DNA of 64,000 nt from Kitasatospora aureofaciens (GCF_019192735.1 NZ_JAHTKP010000001.1:62001-126000), one strand, 5' to 3'; numbered from the stretch's first letter, positions 34,224-43,788 are shown. Notes: a model not told the origin generated them from the letters alone. Numbers and translations: made by a program.

Positions 34224-34339
34224 GGGCTCAGCAATCCACGCTGGGCGGGTCAGTGTGTCCGCGACCCGCCGGGTGAGGCGGAAGTCGGACTATCGGTTGG
34301 CGGTCATCCGGCGGGGCGCGGGCCGGTCGAGCGACTGGG

Positions 34340-34900
34340 TCACTGCGGGGCGCCGGGTGTGATGACGAGGTTCTTGATCAGTGACGCCGTCTGCGCGGGA
34401 GTCAGGCGGCCGTGCTCGGATCCGACCGACCAGCACAGCATGATGAGCAGCTGAAGCATGGCAGTGTGCCGAATGTCCGCGGGTGCTTCTTGCCAGACCA
34501 GGTGCGCGGCCTGCCTGCCGATGCTGCGGTGCCGGGCCTGGAGTTCGAGGACCAGGGCGGTGACCGCGTCGGGCGTGGTTCGGGCGATCTGCCGCAGGCG
34601 GTCCACGCCAGCCTCTTCGGGAAGGCCGTAGACGGGACGGGAGGAGAGCAGTCCCAGGCACACCAGGGCCGCTTCCCACAGCGCGTGGTCGCTGCGGCGC
34701 TCCAGCTCGGCCAGCAGCAGCTGCCCGTACTCCGGCTCGCCGGTGCGCACGGTGGCGTCGGCGACCTCGTAGACCAGGTCCTCGACGGGCAGCTGGGTCA
34801 CGGCGTCCGATGCCAGGGAGGTGGCCGGGTGGTGGAGGAGCTGCAGGTGCTGATCGCTCACGCTGGGACGTCTGTTCGGCGCAGTGTTGCTGTCGGCCAT
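34340..34900 (-). CDS. Hypothetical helical-repeat protein, 186 aa
   Basis: From ATG 34900, with AAGAAGGG at 6 nt. The product is all-helical (L-L-L-A-E-L-E-R-R-S-D-H-A-L-W-E-A-A-L-V-C; A-V-T-A-L-V-L-E-L-Q-A-R), reminiscent of HEAT-like repeats. It follows imuB-like and dnaE2 by 86 nt and could be the last gene of that operon. Family not recognised. Confidence 0.5.
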   Translation of the reverse strand: MADSNTAPNRRPSVSDQHLQLLHHPATSLASDAVTQLPVEDLVYEVADATVRTGEPEYGQLLLAELERRSDHALWEAALVCLGLLSSRPVYGLPEEAGVDRLRQIARTTPDAVTALVLELQARHRSIGRQAAHLVWQEAPADIRHTAMLQLLIMLCWSVGSEHGRLTPAQTASLIKNLVITPGAPQ

Positions 34901-34986
34901 GGCGCCCTTCTTGATCAGTAGGTGGTTGCGGACTCTATTGCGCTCCTGTGACGGCGGAAACCGGATTGCGGCCCGCGATGCCAGGG

Positions 34987-35988
34987 TCACCGCCTGATCG
35001 CGGCGTTGGGAGCGACGAGTGCCGCCGGGCGCAGCGCCGCGGTTCCGAAGCGGGTGTTGGCCTTGTCGAGGATGGGTTCGAGGCGGCGGTGGTCTTCGGT
35101 GGTGCGGTCGAAGGTGAGTTGGGTGTAGGCGCGGGTGGCGTGGTCGAGTCCGGCGACGCGTGCTGTGAGGGCGCGGATGCGGGCGCGTTCCAGGCGTAGG
35201 GCGGTGTAGAGGGTGTACAGGGTGTCGCGCAGTGCGGGGGTGTGGGCGGTGGGTTCCTTGAGGGTGCGTGAGCGGCTGGTGTGGGTGTGGTCGGCGTAGG
35301 TGATCTGCAGTTCGAGGTGGCGGGCGCTCTTGTGGCTGGTGCGCAGGCGCGCGCCCAGGTCCACGGCCAGGGCGAGGAGGGCTTGGCGGACCTGGTCGGG
35401 GTCGAGGGTGTCGCGCTCGAAGCGCCTGGTGGCGGCGATGCTGACGGGTGGTCCGCTGGGGGCGATGCGGCGTGGGTCGTTGCCGTGGGCGCGCTGGTGG
35501 AGGAGGCGGCCGGTGCTGGCGCCGGCGATGCGTTGGATGGTGGCCGGGGGCAGGTCGGCGAGCTGGCCGACGGTCGTGACGCCGTAGCGGGCCAGGGCGC
35601 GGGTGAGTTTGGGGCCGACGCCGGGCAGGGCTTCGACGGGTCGGGCGCGCAGGAATCCGGTGATGGCGTCCGGGTCGTTCGGGTCGAGGATGTGGGTGTG
35701 GCCGGGTGGGCAGGTGTCGGCGGCCATGGTGGCGAGCATGCGGGTGGGTCCGCCGCCGATCGCGGTGGTGTGCAGGCCGTAGCGGGCGAGCAAGCGGGTC
35801 TGGAGCAGGTCGGCGAGGTCGGCCGGTGTGCGGTGGAAGTAGGGCAGCGCACCGGTGATGTCCATCAGGGCGCAGTCGGGTGGCAGTGCCTGGACGACGG
35901 GCGAGACGTCGCCGAGCACGCTGAACAGCTCCCGGTAGGTCTCGAACGTCGGCCGGGTGAAGCGCAGGTGGAGGATCGCTCGGCTCAT
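34987..35988 (-). CDS. imuB-like: ImuB-like, Y-family polymerase homolog lacking the catalytic palm
   Basis: 333 residues; the ATG overlaps the dnaE2 stop (ATGA). It has the Y-family fingers/thumb (V-E-A-L-P-G-V-G-P-K-L-T-R-A-L-A-R-Y-G, helix-hairpin-helix) and little-finger region (R-R-F-E-R-D-T-L-D). It lacks the N-terminal D-x-D-x-F block, and the S-x-D-E site is P-P-D-C-A-L-M-D. As in ImuB of the ImuA-ImuB-DnaE2 mutasome, it is probably not a polymerase but an adaptor linking DnaE2 to the sliding clamp. No clear clamp-binding motif was found by eye at the C-terminus. Confidence 0.8.
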   Translation of the reverse strand: MSRAILHLRFTRPTFETYRELFSVLGDVSPVVQALPPDCALMDITGALPYFHRTPADLADLLQTRLLARYGLHTTAIGGGPTRMLATMAADTCPPGHTHILDPNDPDAITGFLRARPVEALPGVGPKLTRALARYGVTTVGQLADLPPATIQRIAGASTGRLLHQRAHGNDPRRIAPSGPPVSIAATRRFERDTLDPDQVRQALLALAVDLGARLRTSHKSARHLELQITYADHTHTSRSRTLKEPTAHTPALRDTLYTLYTALRLERARIRALTARVAGLDHATRAYTQLTFDRTTEDHRRLEPILDKANTRFGTAALRPAALVAPNAAIRR

Positions 35989-38900
35989 CCAGCGCTCCCC
36001 GGGCTGGCGTGGAATAGCCGTCCCGCACCCGCCCGCTCCCGGCGGGCCGGGGTCGACGGTGCGTCAGCAGGCTGCGGGGCAGGCAACTGGGCCTGCTCGG
36101 CGCCTTGGGTGGTGGGTTGGTCGGCGAGCAGTCGGCGCACCGCTGCGGTGCCGCCCTGCTGGTGGGCGTCGGCGACGTCGGTGAGGTTCCAGGCGCGCGA
36201 GCCAACGATGGTGGCGGATTTGCCGCGCCGGGAGACGGTGCCGCGGGCCAGCAGCACGAAGTGGTGGAACAGGACGTGGGCGGCTTGTTCGTGGGTGTCG
36301 TCGAAAAAAGCGAGGTCGATCTGGCCGCCCTGGCTGCCGTCGTCCAGCGACACGAAGATGGTCCGCCGGCCCGAGCGCATGGGCGGGGTCTGGATCGCGA
36401 TCTTGGCGCCCGCGACCAGGACCGTCTCGCCGGTCGGCACCTCGCCCAGCCGGTGGGCCGGGGTGACGCCGAGTTCGGCGAGCAGCGGGTGGTAGGGCTC
36501 CATGAGGTGGCGGCTGGCGTCCATGCCGATGACTTCCAACTCGGCCTGGAGCTGCTCGCGCGGTGTCATGTCGGGCAGCCCCGTCGCGTCCGTGGGGGCG
36601 GTGACCGGGGTGAGGACCATCTGCTCGGGGCTCGCGGCGCCGGCGTGCTGGCGGTGGAGCTCGTCGAGCTGCAGCAGCAGGTCCCGGCGGCGAACGCCCG
36701 GGGCGAGGGTGTCGAGGGCGCCGATCCGCGCCAGGCGTTCGGCAATCGGCAGGGAGGGGCGGGCTCGGACCCAGAAGTCTCCGACGTCGCCGTAGGGGCG
36801 GTGGGCGGCGATCCGCTCGGCCTGCTCCTGGCTGATGCCGTGCACGTCGGCCAGCGAGATGCGGATCCCGAGCCGTCCGTCGGGGTCGAGTTCGGTGCGG
36901 TAGTGCGCGCCGGAGTGCTGGACGTCCAGCGGCAGGATCGGCACACCGCGGCGGCGGGCATCGGCCAGGATGTACCGCTTGGGGTACATGCCGGGATCGT
37001 GTTCGAGCAGACCTGTGGCGAACGCCGCCGGAAAGTGCGACTTCAACCAGGCACTCTGCAGCGTGGGCAGGGCGAAGGCCACGGCGTGCGCCTTCGCGAA
37101 GCCGTAGGCGCCCATGTTCTCCAGCATCTTCCAGACCTCGTCCACGACCTGCTGTTCGTAGCCGGCCTCGCTGGCGCGCTGGCGGCACCAGGCCTCCAGC
37201 GCCGGGATCCGCTCCGGCTTGGCGAGCGCGCGGCGAGCCTCCTCCCCCATCGCCAGGTCCGAGCGGGTCATCGTCGCGAACAGCCCGGCGACCTGCTCGT
37301 TGAAGATCACCACCCCGTAGGTCGAGGCCAGCCACGGCTCCAGGTCCGGGTGCGGGTAGGTGACGGGCCGTCGGCCGTGCCGGCCGAGGATGAACGGTTT
37401 GATCATGTCGGCCTGGACCGGTCCCGGCCGGAACAGGGAAATCTCGGCGATCAGGTCCTCGAAGGTAGTCGGCTGCAGGCGCCCCAAAAGTTCCTTCTGC
37501 CCGGGACTCTCCAACTGGAAGACCCCGATCGACTCGCCTTCGCGCAGCAGCTCGAAGGCTGCGGGGTCGGTGAGCGGGACCTGGGTGCGGTCGTCGAGAT
37601 CTACCTTCTTGCCGGTGGTGCGTTCGATCTCCTGGACCGCGTAGGCCATGCTGCTCTGCATCCGCACTCCGAGGACGTCCAGCTTCAGCAGGCCCAGCCC
37701 GTCGATCTCCACGTCCTCCTTGTCGAAAGGCGTGCCGGGGAAACCCTCGCCGGCGGTCGGCATCACGGGGGTGCGCTGCAGGAGGGTGGCGTCGGAGAGG
37801 ATGACGCCGCAGGGGTGCATGGCGGTGCCGCGCGGCAGCGCGTCCAGGCCCTCGACCAGGTCCCAGAGCCTGCCGTACCGGTCGGCGTGAGCGGCGACCT
37901 CGCGCAGTTCCGGGAGTTCGGCCAGCGCTGTCTTCACCGAGCGGGCGGTGATGTGCGGGAAGGCCTTCGCGAGGCGGTCGACCTCGTCGGGGGGCATTCC
38001 GAGCGCGAGGCCAGAGTCGCGGATAGCCCACCGCACCCGGTAGGTCTCCGGCATCGACAGGGTGCAGACCCGCTCGGCGCCGAACCGGTCCAGGATCCTG
38101 CGGTAGACGTCGAGTCGGCGGGCGGATTCCACGTCGATGTCGATGTCCGGAAGGGAGTGACGCCGCAGGTTCAGGAACCGTTCCATGATCAGCCCGTGAT
38201 CCAAGGGGTTGGCGAAGCTGATGCCGAGCAGGTGCACCACGAGGCTGCCCGCGCCGGAGCCGCGGGCCTGCACCCGGATCCCCATCTCACGCACGTCGTC
38301 CACGACCTGGGCGACCGTCAAGAAGTAGGTGGGCCAGCCGAGGGTCTGGATGACCCGCAGCTCCTCGTCCAGTCGGTGGCGCATCGTGGGGCTGCGGTCG
38401 TAGCCGAGCCGAACCATCGCCGCCTCACACCGCTCGCGCAGCACCCTGAAGCTGGTGCCCGGCGCGGCGCCGATCTGGTCCTCCTCCGGGAAATGCACCC
38501 GCCCGAGGCCGAGGTCGGCCGCGGGGTCGAGGCGGCAGTCGTCGGCGGTGCGAGCGGTAGTGGCCAGCAGGTGGGCGGCTCCCCCGTGCTCCCGGCCCGC
38601 CGCCCGAGCGACCTCCTCCGCCAGCTCCGCCATCGAGGCGGCGTCCTTCAGATCGCGTTCGCCGTTGTCCACGGTGCCGGGCTGAACGGGCATCAGCAGG
38701 CGGGCCGAGTCCAGCACGTCCGCGATCCGCGCCTGGACGGGTGCGGCGTATCGCACCGCATTGGTGAGGACAGCGAGCAGGTCGAGGTCGGCGGCGAGGC
38801 CCACCGTTCGGGCGGCCAGGCGCAGGCTGCCGGGTCCAGTGCCGGTGCGGCGGTGGTGGACGGCCTCCAGGCGCAGGTGGGGGCCGTAGATGTCGCGCCA

Positions 38901-39419
38901 CGGGGCGAGCAGGTCCGCGGCCTTGTCCGGCCGGCCCTGGGCGAGCGCGCGGATCGGTTCGGAGGCGGGGCCCAGCAGGGCCGTCAGGCCGGCCGCGTGC
39001 TCGTGCAGCGCGGGCCAGGGGACGACGGGCTGTCCGCCGCCGGCCTGGGCGCGGGCGGCCCAGGCGGCGGTGATCAGCGCGCACAGGTTCGCCCAGCCGG
39101 TGCGGTCGCGGGCCAGCAGCGTGATGCGCGGCGCGGATTCGTCGACGAAAGCCCCGCCGCGGGCAGGGTTGCGCGGCCGCACACCTGCGGCGCCGGCGGG
39201 CGGCTGAAGGCGGGGCACAGCGAGGTCGGCGCCGAACACCGGCCGGATTCCGGCCTTCGCGCAGGCCTGCGCGAACCGGACGACCCCCGAGACGGTGTCA
39301 CGGTCAGTGATGGATAGGGCACCCAGGCCCTGCTCGGCGGCGTGTTCGACCAGTGCGTCGGGCAACGAGGCGCCGTAGCGCACCGAGTAGCCGGAGGCGA
39401 CGTGCAGATGGGTAAACAC
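35985..39419 (-). CDS. dnaE2: DnaE2-type error-prone DNA polymerase III alpha subunit
   Basis: 1144 residues from a GTG at 39419, with GAGGAGG 7 nt upstream. The N-terminal PHP domain begins F-T-H-L-H-V-A-S-G-Y-S. The catalytic aspartates are in L-P-D-I-D-I-D-V-E and G-L-L-K-L-D-V-L-G. The helix-hairpin-helix and OB-fold (V-L-V-A-G-A-K-I; T-I-F-V-S-L-D-D-G) follow in order. Length and absence of a chromosomal-DnaE-style tail suit DnaE2, the translesion polymerase of actinobacteria. It is first in an operon with the imuB-like gene and diverges from an AlkA-like gene across a LexA-box-like site, so induction by DNA damage is likely. Confidence 0.88.
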   Translation of the reverse strand: MFTHLHVASGYSVRYGASLPDALVEHAAEQGLGALSITDRDTVSGVVRFAQACAKAGIRPVFGADLAVPRLQPPAGAAGVRPRNPARGGAFVDESAPRITLLARDRTGWANLCALITAAWAARAQAGGGQPVVPWPALHEHAAGLTALLGPASEPIRALAQGRPDKAADLLAPWRDIYGPHLRLEAVHHRRTGTGPGSLRLAARTVGLAADLDLLAVLTNAVRYAAPVQARIADVLDSARLLMPVQPGTVDNGERDLKDAASMAELAEEVARAAGREHGGAAHLLATTARTADDCRLDPAADLGLGRVHFPEEDQIGAAPGTSFRVLRERCEAAMVRLGYDRSPTMRHRLDEELRVIQTLGWPTYFLTVAQVVDDVREMGIRVQARGSGAGSLVVHLLGISFANPLDHGLIMERFLNLRRHSLPDIDIDVESARRLDVYRRILDRFGAERVCTLSMPETYRVRWAIRDSGLALGMPPDEVDRLAKAFPHITARSVKTALAELPELREVAAHADRYGRLWDLVEGLDALPRGTAMHPCGVILSDATLLQRTPVMPTAGEGFPGTPFDKEDVEIDGLGLLKLDVLGVRMQSSMAYAVQEIERTTGKKVDLDDRTQVPLTDPAAFELLREGESIGVFQLESPGQKELLGRLQPTTFEDLIAEISLFRPGPVQADMIKPFILGRHGRRPVTYPHPDLEPWLASTYGVVIFNEQVAGLFATMTRSDLAMGEEARRALAKPERIPALEAWCRQRASEAGYEQQVVDEVWKMLENMGAYGFAKAHAVAFALPTLQSAWLKSHFPAAFATGLLEHDPGMYPKRYILADARRRGVPILPLDVQHSGAHYRTELDPDGRLGIRISLADVHGISQEQAERIAAHRPYGDVGDFWVRARPSLPIAERLARIGALDTLAPGVRRRDLLLQLDELHRQHAGAASPEQMVLTPVTAPTDATGLPDMTPREQLQAELEVIGMDASRHLMEPYHPLLAELGVTPAHRLGEVPTGETVLVAGAKIAIQTPPMRSGRRTIFVSLDDGSQGGQIDLAFFDDTHEQAAHVLFHHFVLLARGTVSRRGKSATIVGSRAWNLTDVADAHQQGGTAAVRRLLADQPTTQGAEQAQLPAPQPADAPSTPARRERAGAGRLFHASPGSAG

Positions 39420-39494
39420 ACTGGTCGCCTCCTCATTCCCCGACCCCCATCGCCTCGTCCGGTATCCCCTCCGTCCGACCAGCGTAGCGCGTGT

Positions 39495-39510
39495 TCGATT
39501 ATTTGTTCGA
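39495..39510. promoter_or_regulatory. LexA (SOS) box-like operator
   Basis: TCGATTATTTGTTCGA matches the actinobacterial LexA consensus TCGAAC-N4-GTTCGA except for TT in place of AC in the left half. It lies in the 112-bp divergent promoter between dnaE2 and the glycosylase gene, 76 nt from the dnaE2 start, where it could control both. Confidence 0.75.
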
Positions 39511-39531
39511 ACGCTTTGCCGGTCACATAGA

Positions 39532-40494
39532 GTGCGTGTCGACAGCACGCCACCGAACAGCCGGGACACAGCAGTGGAGCAGCACGGCGGGGAGCACCGC
39601 AGGTGGCGGCCGACGTACCCGCTCGACTTGGCGCAGGTCGCGGCGCCGCTGCACCGCGGCGCGCACGACCCGACCGCCCGATGGCAGGCCGACTCCCTGT
39701 GGCGCGCCGCCCGCACCCCCGCGGGCATCGGAACGATCCGCATCTCCCCCAGCCCGAGCACTGGCGAGGTGGACGCCACAGCCTGGGGCGACGGGGCCCC
39801 ATGGCTGCTGGAGCGGGTGCCGGCCATGCTCGGCGCGCACGACGAACCGCACACCCTGATCCTTCCGCCCGGCCCGCTGCGCGAGGTCCAACGGCGCAAC
39901 CCCGGGCTGCGACTGGGCTCGACCGGACTGGTGCTCGACTCGCTGGTGCCCGCGATCCTGGAGCAGAAGGTCACGGTCACCGAGGCGCACCGCGCCTGGC
40001 GCTACCTGCTGCGCCGCTTCGGCACACCCGCTCCCGGCCCGCTCGCCGACCTGCGGGTGGCACCCGCCGCCCGGCAGTGGGCGCTGATCCCCTCATGGGA
40101 GTGGCACAAGGCCGGCGTCGACCCGATGCGGTCCGCCACCATCCAGCAGGCAGTGCGCCTGGCGCCGCGACTGGAAGAGGCTGGCGCGATGGACTCCTTG
40201 GCAGCCGCCGCCCGGCTCACCACCGTTCCTGGCATCGGCCCCTGGACGGCGGCCGAGACCCTGCAGCGCAGCAACGGCGACCCGGACGCCGTATCCGTCG
40301 GCGACTTCCACCTGAAAAACGTCGTCGGCTGGGCCCTGGCCGGCCGGGCGCGCAGCAGCGACGAGCAAATGCTGGAGCTACTGGAGCCCTACGCCGGGAA
40401 TCGGCACCGGGTCTGCCGCCTCATCCGGCTGGCCGGCACCCGAGCTCCCCGATTCGGCCCCCGGCTCGCACCGCAGGAACACCGCTTCCACTGA
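39532..40494 (+). CDS. DNA-3-methyladenine glycosylase II-like (AlkA, HhH-GPD)
   Basis: Up to 320 residues from GTG 39532; internal GTGs at 39538 and 39574 are alternatives because no strong ribosome binding site marks the first. The helix-hairpin-helix L-T-T-V-P-G-I-G-P-W-T-A-A-E and the catalytic Asp in D-A-V-S-V-G-D-F-H define the HhH-GPD glycosylases that remove alkylated bases. It is divergent from dnaE2/imuB-like, with a shared SOS-like operator. Convergent with the nuclease gene at 40733. Confidence 0.85.
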   Translation: MRVDSTPPNSRDTAVEQHGGEHRRWRPTYPLDLAQVAAPLHRGAHDPTARWQADSLWRAARTPAGIGTIRISPSPSTGEVDATAWGDGAPWLLERVPAMLGAHDEPHTLILPPGPLREVQRRNPGLRLGSTGLVLDSLVPAILEQKVTVTEAHRAWRYLLRRFGTPAPGPLADLRVAPAARQWALIPSWEWHKAGVDPMRSATIQQAVRLAPRLEEAGAMDSLAAAARLTTVPGIGPWTAAETLQRSNGDPDAVSVGDFHLKNVVGWALAGRARSSDEQMLELLEPYAGNRHRVCRLIRLAGTRAPRFGPRLAPQEHRFH

Positions 40495-40732
40495 GCCGTC
40501 GGCGGCGACCGAGGCGGTGTCGCGTTCGGGTGCAGGACGAGAGGGTGCCGCGGGAGCGGTCTCCTCGCTCGGGCGGCCGCGGCCGCCCCGTCCAGGCCAT
40601 AGCCTTGATCGTGTTGGAGGCCGTGTACACGGTGCTGTGCGCGGTGATGCTGATCGCCACCACCTCCTGCTTCAGCCGCTCCTTCTCCCTCTGTTGGCAG
40701 GGTTAGCAGCGGCCGCCCGGACGGTGCGCAGA

Positions 40733-41401
40733 CTACGGCTGGTAGCGGGCAGCGAGGTGGGTGAAGAAGTCATCGAGCAGGATGGATGCGGCTTCACGGT
40801 CAACCAGTTCGGAGCCGCCGAAGCGATAGACCTCGTACCCGCGTAGCCGCAGACGCCGGTCCTCAGCGACCACGGCCGCATACCGGTCAGGGGCGGCGAG
40901 TCTGGTCTTCGGGTCAGCGTAGTGCTGGAGCCCGTCCAGCTCGATGATGATCCGGGTCCGGTTGGGAAACAGCAGGAGGAAGTCCATCCGCTGGCGCGGC
41001 AAGGGTGAGCCCGCAGGTCCCAGGTCGTGGCGGGTGTAGGGGTCGTAGTGCAGGTACACCTGGGGGATCAAGGCCGGAATGTCTGGCCCAACATCTACGT
41101 AGCGCTGGGCGTAGCGGCGCAGGATCAGCTCTTCTGCCTCGTTGTCGGCTGACTTCAGAAGCCGCTGGTAAAGGCCTTGGGAGACCTCTGTCTCCGTGCT
41201 CGCTTCGAGCCTCTCACGGGCAGCCCACCAGGTGGTCAGTTGGCGCCAGGTAAGGCCGCCCGCGTCCAGCGGCTGGTCGTAGTGCAGGCAGTACTGCTCG
41301 TTCCCGACGAGCTGGATGTCGTTGTTGATCGCGTCGCTGAGGACCATGCGGTGCTTGGGACCGAGGGCGGCGAAGATCAGGTTCTTGGGTTGGCCGGCCA
41401 C
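40733..41401 (-). CDS. AbiJ-NTD3-like protein with PD-(D/E)xK nuclease domain
   Basis: About 222 residues from GTG 41401 (V-A-G-Q-P-K-N-L-I-F-A-A-L-G-P-K). The opening and D-A-I-N-N-D-I resemble the AbiJ N-terminal domain type 3. The C-terminal region M-D-F-L-L-L-F-P-N-R-T-R-I-I-I-E-L-D-G-L-Q-H with D-R-R-L-R-L-R-G-Y-E-V-Y-R-F-G-G is a restriction-endonuclease-like fold (D...E-x-D-G-x-Q-H). Abortive infection or restriction is the likely role. The 5' side abuts an ISAs1 remnant, so promoter loss or a shortened N-terminus is possible. Confidence 0.6.
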   Translation of the reverse strand: MAGQPKNLIFAALGPKHRMVLSDAINNDIQLVGNEQYCLHYDQPLDAGGLTWRQLTTWWAARERLEASTETEVSQGLYQRLLKSADNEAEELILRRYAQRYVDVGPDIPALIPQVYLHYDPYTRHDLGPAGSPLPRQRMDFLLLFPNRTRIIIELDGLQHYADPKTRLAAPDRYAAVVAEDRRLRLRGYEVYRFGGSELVDREAASILLDDFFTHLAARYQP

Positions 41402-41419
41402 ACCGACCGGACCGACCTG

Positions 41420-42135
41420 GGTGCTCCGCAGCACGCCCTGGCCCGGCTGGGCGCTCGTGTGACGGGCGCGCTGGGGGTGCGCGTCGCGCCGAGTGCCGCC
41501 ACGATCCGACGGATCGTCAACCTGGTCTGTCCCGCCGGCCTGGCCGATCTGACCGGTACTGATCCCGGTGGCGCGGACTCGGTGGCCGTGGACGGCAAGG
41601 CCGCCCGCGGCTCCCGGCACGGCCAGACGCCCGCAGCCCACCTCCTGGCCGCGATGACCGGCGACGGCCGGACCGTCACCCAGCTGCGGGTGCCCGACAA
41701 GACCAACGAAATCACATGCTTCGCCACGTTGTTGGAGCCCTACGACCTGACCGGGGTCACGGTCACGGCCGATGCCCTGCACACCCAGCGCGGCCACGTA
41801 CGCTTCCTGGTCGAGGAGAAGAAGGCCCACTACCTGTTCGTGGTCAAGGCCAACCAGCCCGAACTGCACCGCCGCCTGCGGTCACTGCCGTGGAAAGACG
41901 TCACCGCGCGCCGCTACGACCGCGAGGCCGGCCACGGCCGCAAGGAGACCCGCGCGACCAGGGCACTCACCATCACCGGCCTCGACCTGGGCTTCCCCCA
42001 CGCCGTCCAGGCCGTGCGCATTCTGCGACACCGCACCGACCTCAAGACCGGCACCGTCAGCCGCCAGACCGTCTACGCGATCACCGACCTGACCTCGCAA
42101 CAGGCCTCGCCCCAAAGGCTCGGCCAACTCGCCAG
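41420..42135 (+). pseudogene. ISAs1-family transposase remnant
   Basis: An internal fragment of an ISAs1-type DDE transposase: A-V-D-G-K-A-A-R-G-S, D-K-T-N-E-I, T-V-T-A-D-A-L-H-T-Q and H-Y-L-F-V-V-K-A-N-Q-P are diagnostic. It lacks the N-terminal ~60 residues and the part after R-L-G-Q-L (no G-H-W-x-I-E block). No terminal repeats were found. The frame continues past the break only by chance. Confidence 0.85.
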
Positions 42136-42435
42136 AGAATCGGATGGATTCGATGCATTAACAATGCAGGTTGTCGCGGATTATCGGCGGCGCACATTGT
42201 GTTCGCCGGTACGCCGAGTATCGGGCACCGGTACCCGGGGCGGGGATTTCTGCAGTACAGGGCTCATGCCGGACCGTTGCCCGCCGGGCACGGCCCACCC
42301 GGCCGCCCTGCCCGGCCAGCCGGCCGGGAGGGGCGGGGCTCGGCGGACACCACGCCTGCGGGGTTTACGACCGTCCCCGCTGCGGCCATGCTCGGTCGAA
42401 GGACCGTCATCCACTCACTCTCTGCGGGAAGCATC
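42136..42435. other. Gene-free region upstream of second terpene synthase
   Basis: About 300 bp after the transposase remnant with no supported gene; presumably holds the terpene synthase promoter. Confidence 0.4.
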
Positions 42436-43392
42436 ATGGCGCCGCTCGAACTCGACCTGCCGTTCACCGCGCGATCCAACCCCGCCCTGACGCGCGCCCT
42501 ACCGGGGCACGTCGGGCGGCTGCGGCACTTCGGCCTGCCCGTGGACGTCTACCTGGAGCAGAAGTGTCCCGACATCGTCGGGACCTGGTGGCCGCAGGCC
42601 CGCGGCGGGGAACTGGACCTCGCCCTGGACTTCTTCGCCTGGCTGTTCCTGATCGACGACGCCTTCGACGGACTCGGCACCCCGGAGGCGGAGAAACTGA
42701 TCAGGCAGTACGAGCGGATCCCGGGCGGCGACACCGGCACGATCCACGACGGCCGGGCCCGCTTCTTCGCCGACATCTGGTCCCGCCAGTGCGACGGCAT
42801 GTCGCAGCGGTACCGCCAGCGGGCCTCCCGCAACTGGTCCCTGGTCCTCGACGCCCTCCTGACCGAAGTCGTGAACATCAACGACGGGCACTTCCCCACG
42901 ATCGAGGAGTACCGCCGGATCCGCTACCGGTCCGGGTACATGCCCCTCGTCCTCGACATGACCGAACGGCTGCGGCGCTTCGAACTGCCCGACCGGGTAC
43001 ACGCCAGCCCGGCCTTCCGCACGCTCTACGACGCCACCGCGTGGGGCGCCAACCTCCTCGACGACCTGTTCTCCTACGAGAAGGAGGCAGCACAGGGCGA
43101 GCCCCACAACATGGTCCTCGTGGTCGAGCGCGAACACCGCTGCACACGCGCCGAGGCCGTCCACGCCGTGACCGCCATGCTGCAGGAGCACATCACGGCC
43201 TTCCTCACAGCGGAGACCGAACTCCCCGCCGCACTGGACGCCGCCCGGATCCCCCAGCCCGACCGCGCCAACACCCACGCCTTCGTAGGCGACCTGCGCT
43301 CCAGCCTCGCAGCCGCCTACACCTGGTGCCGCAGCTCACCCCGATACACCGGAGAAACCGAGTGGCTGAGCTTCCGACAGAGCGGCTCGTAG
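42436..43392 (+). CDS. Class I terpene synthase (pentalenene synthase-like)
   Basis: 318 residues from ATG 42436, with GGGAAG 4 nt upstream. The first aspartate motif is F-L-I-D-D-A-F-D (74-78, D-D-x-x-D). The second is D-D-L-F-S-Y-E-K-E (209-217), an N-S-E triad with Asp in place of the first Asn. The C-terminal S-S-P-R-Y supplies the conserved Arg-Tyr pair. Length is typical for bacterial sesquiterpene cyclases acting on farnesyl diphosphate. It is monocistronic, between an ISAs1 remnant and a truncated IS copy, and about 13 kb from the main terpene cluster. Product not predictable. Confidence 0.88.
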   Translation: MAPLELDLPFTARSNPALTRALPGHVGRLRHFGLPVDVYLEQKCPDIVGTWWPQARGGELDLALDFFAWLFLIDDAFDGLGTPEAEKLIRQYERIPGGDTGTIHDGRARFFADIWSRQCDGMSQRYRQRASRNWSLVLDALLTEVVNINDGHFPTIEEYRRIRYRSGYMPLVLDMTERLRRFELPDRVHASPAFRTLYDATAWGANLLDDLFSYEKEAAQGEPHNMVLVVEREHRCTRAEAVHAVTAMLQEHITAFLTAETELPAALDAARIPQPDRANTHAFVGDLRSSLAAAYTWCRSSPRYTGETEWLSFRQSGS

Positions 43393-43600
43393 GGTGTGTC
43401 TGATCGAAGCTCTGTGCCGTGGCTTCCGCTCGGCCCGGACGACCAGGTGCAGTCGCTGGGCCGGGCCGCAGGTGGGAACAGTTTCCCGGTCTGGCAGACG
43501 GGGTCCTTGCGGCGCCGTCTCGCGTATGTCGAGACCGGTTGGCCGAACACGGCCGGCCCTTCGACTGCCGCTGCCCGCCCGTACCGTCCACGCCCCCTGG

Positions 43601-43788
43601 CAGCGCAGGACCACCAGCAGGATGCCGGCGATCCTCCCTGCCGACAGGGCCCGCCACCGCGTTCCGATCTTCTTGCAGTGGCCGCGTATCAGGTCGGCGA
43701 GCCAGTTCAAGGTGGCACTCGACAGCGGCAGGCGGGCGGTGTAGACAATACCGTCGGGGCCCTCGACGAGACCGTTGTTTTTCTTCAC
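43601..43788 (-). pseudogene. Truncated IS transposase N-terminus
   Basis: The first ~62 codons match the transposase at 22506 (M-K-K-N-N-G-L-V-E-G-P-D-G), then the reading frame runs into unrelated DNA. Confidence 0.85.

Noticed and set aside
36105-39317. A 1070-codon plus-strand frame opposite dnaE2
   Set aside because: Antisense shadow of a gene with clear polymerase motifs; no family features.
43393-43600. Possible gene fragment between terpene synthase and truncated IS
   Set aside because: No frame gives a recognisable protein and no terminal repeats are seen.
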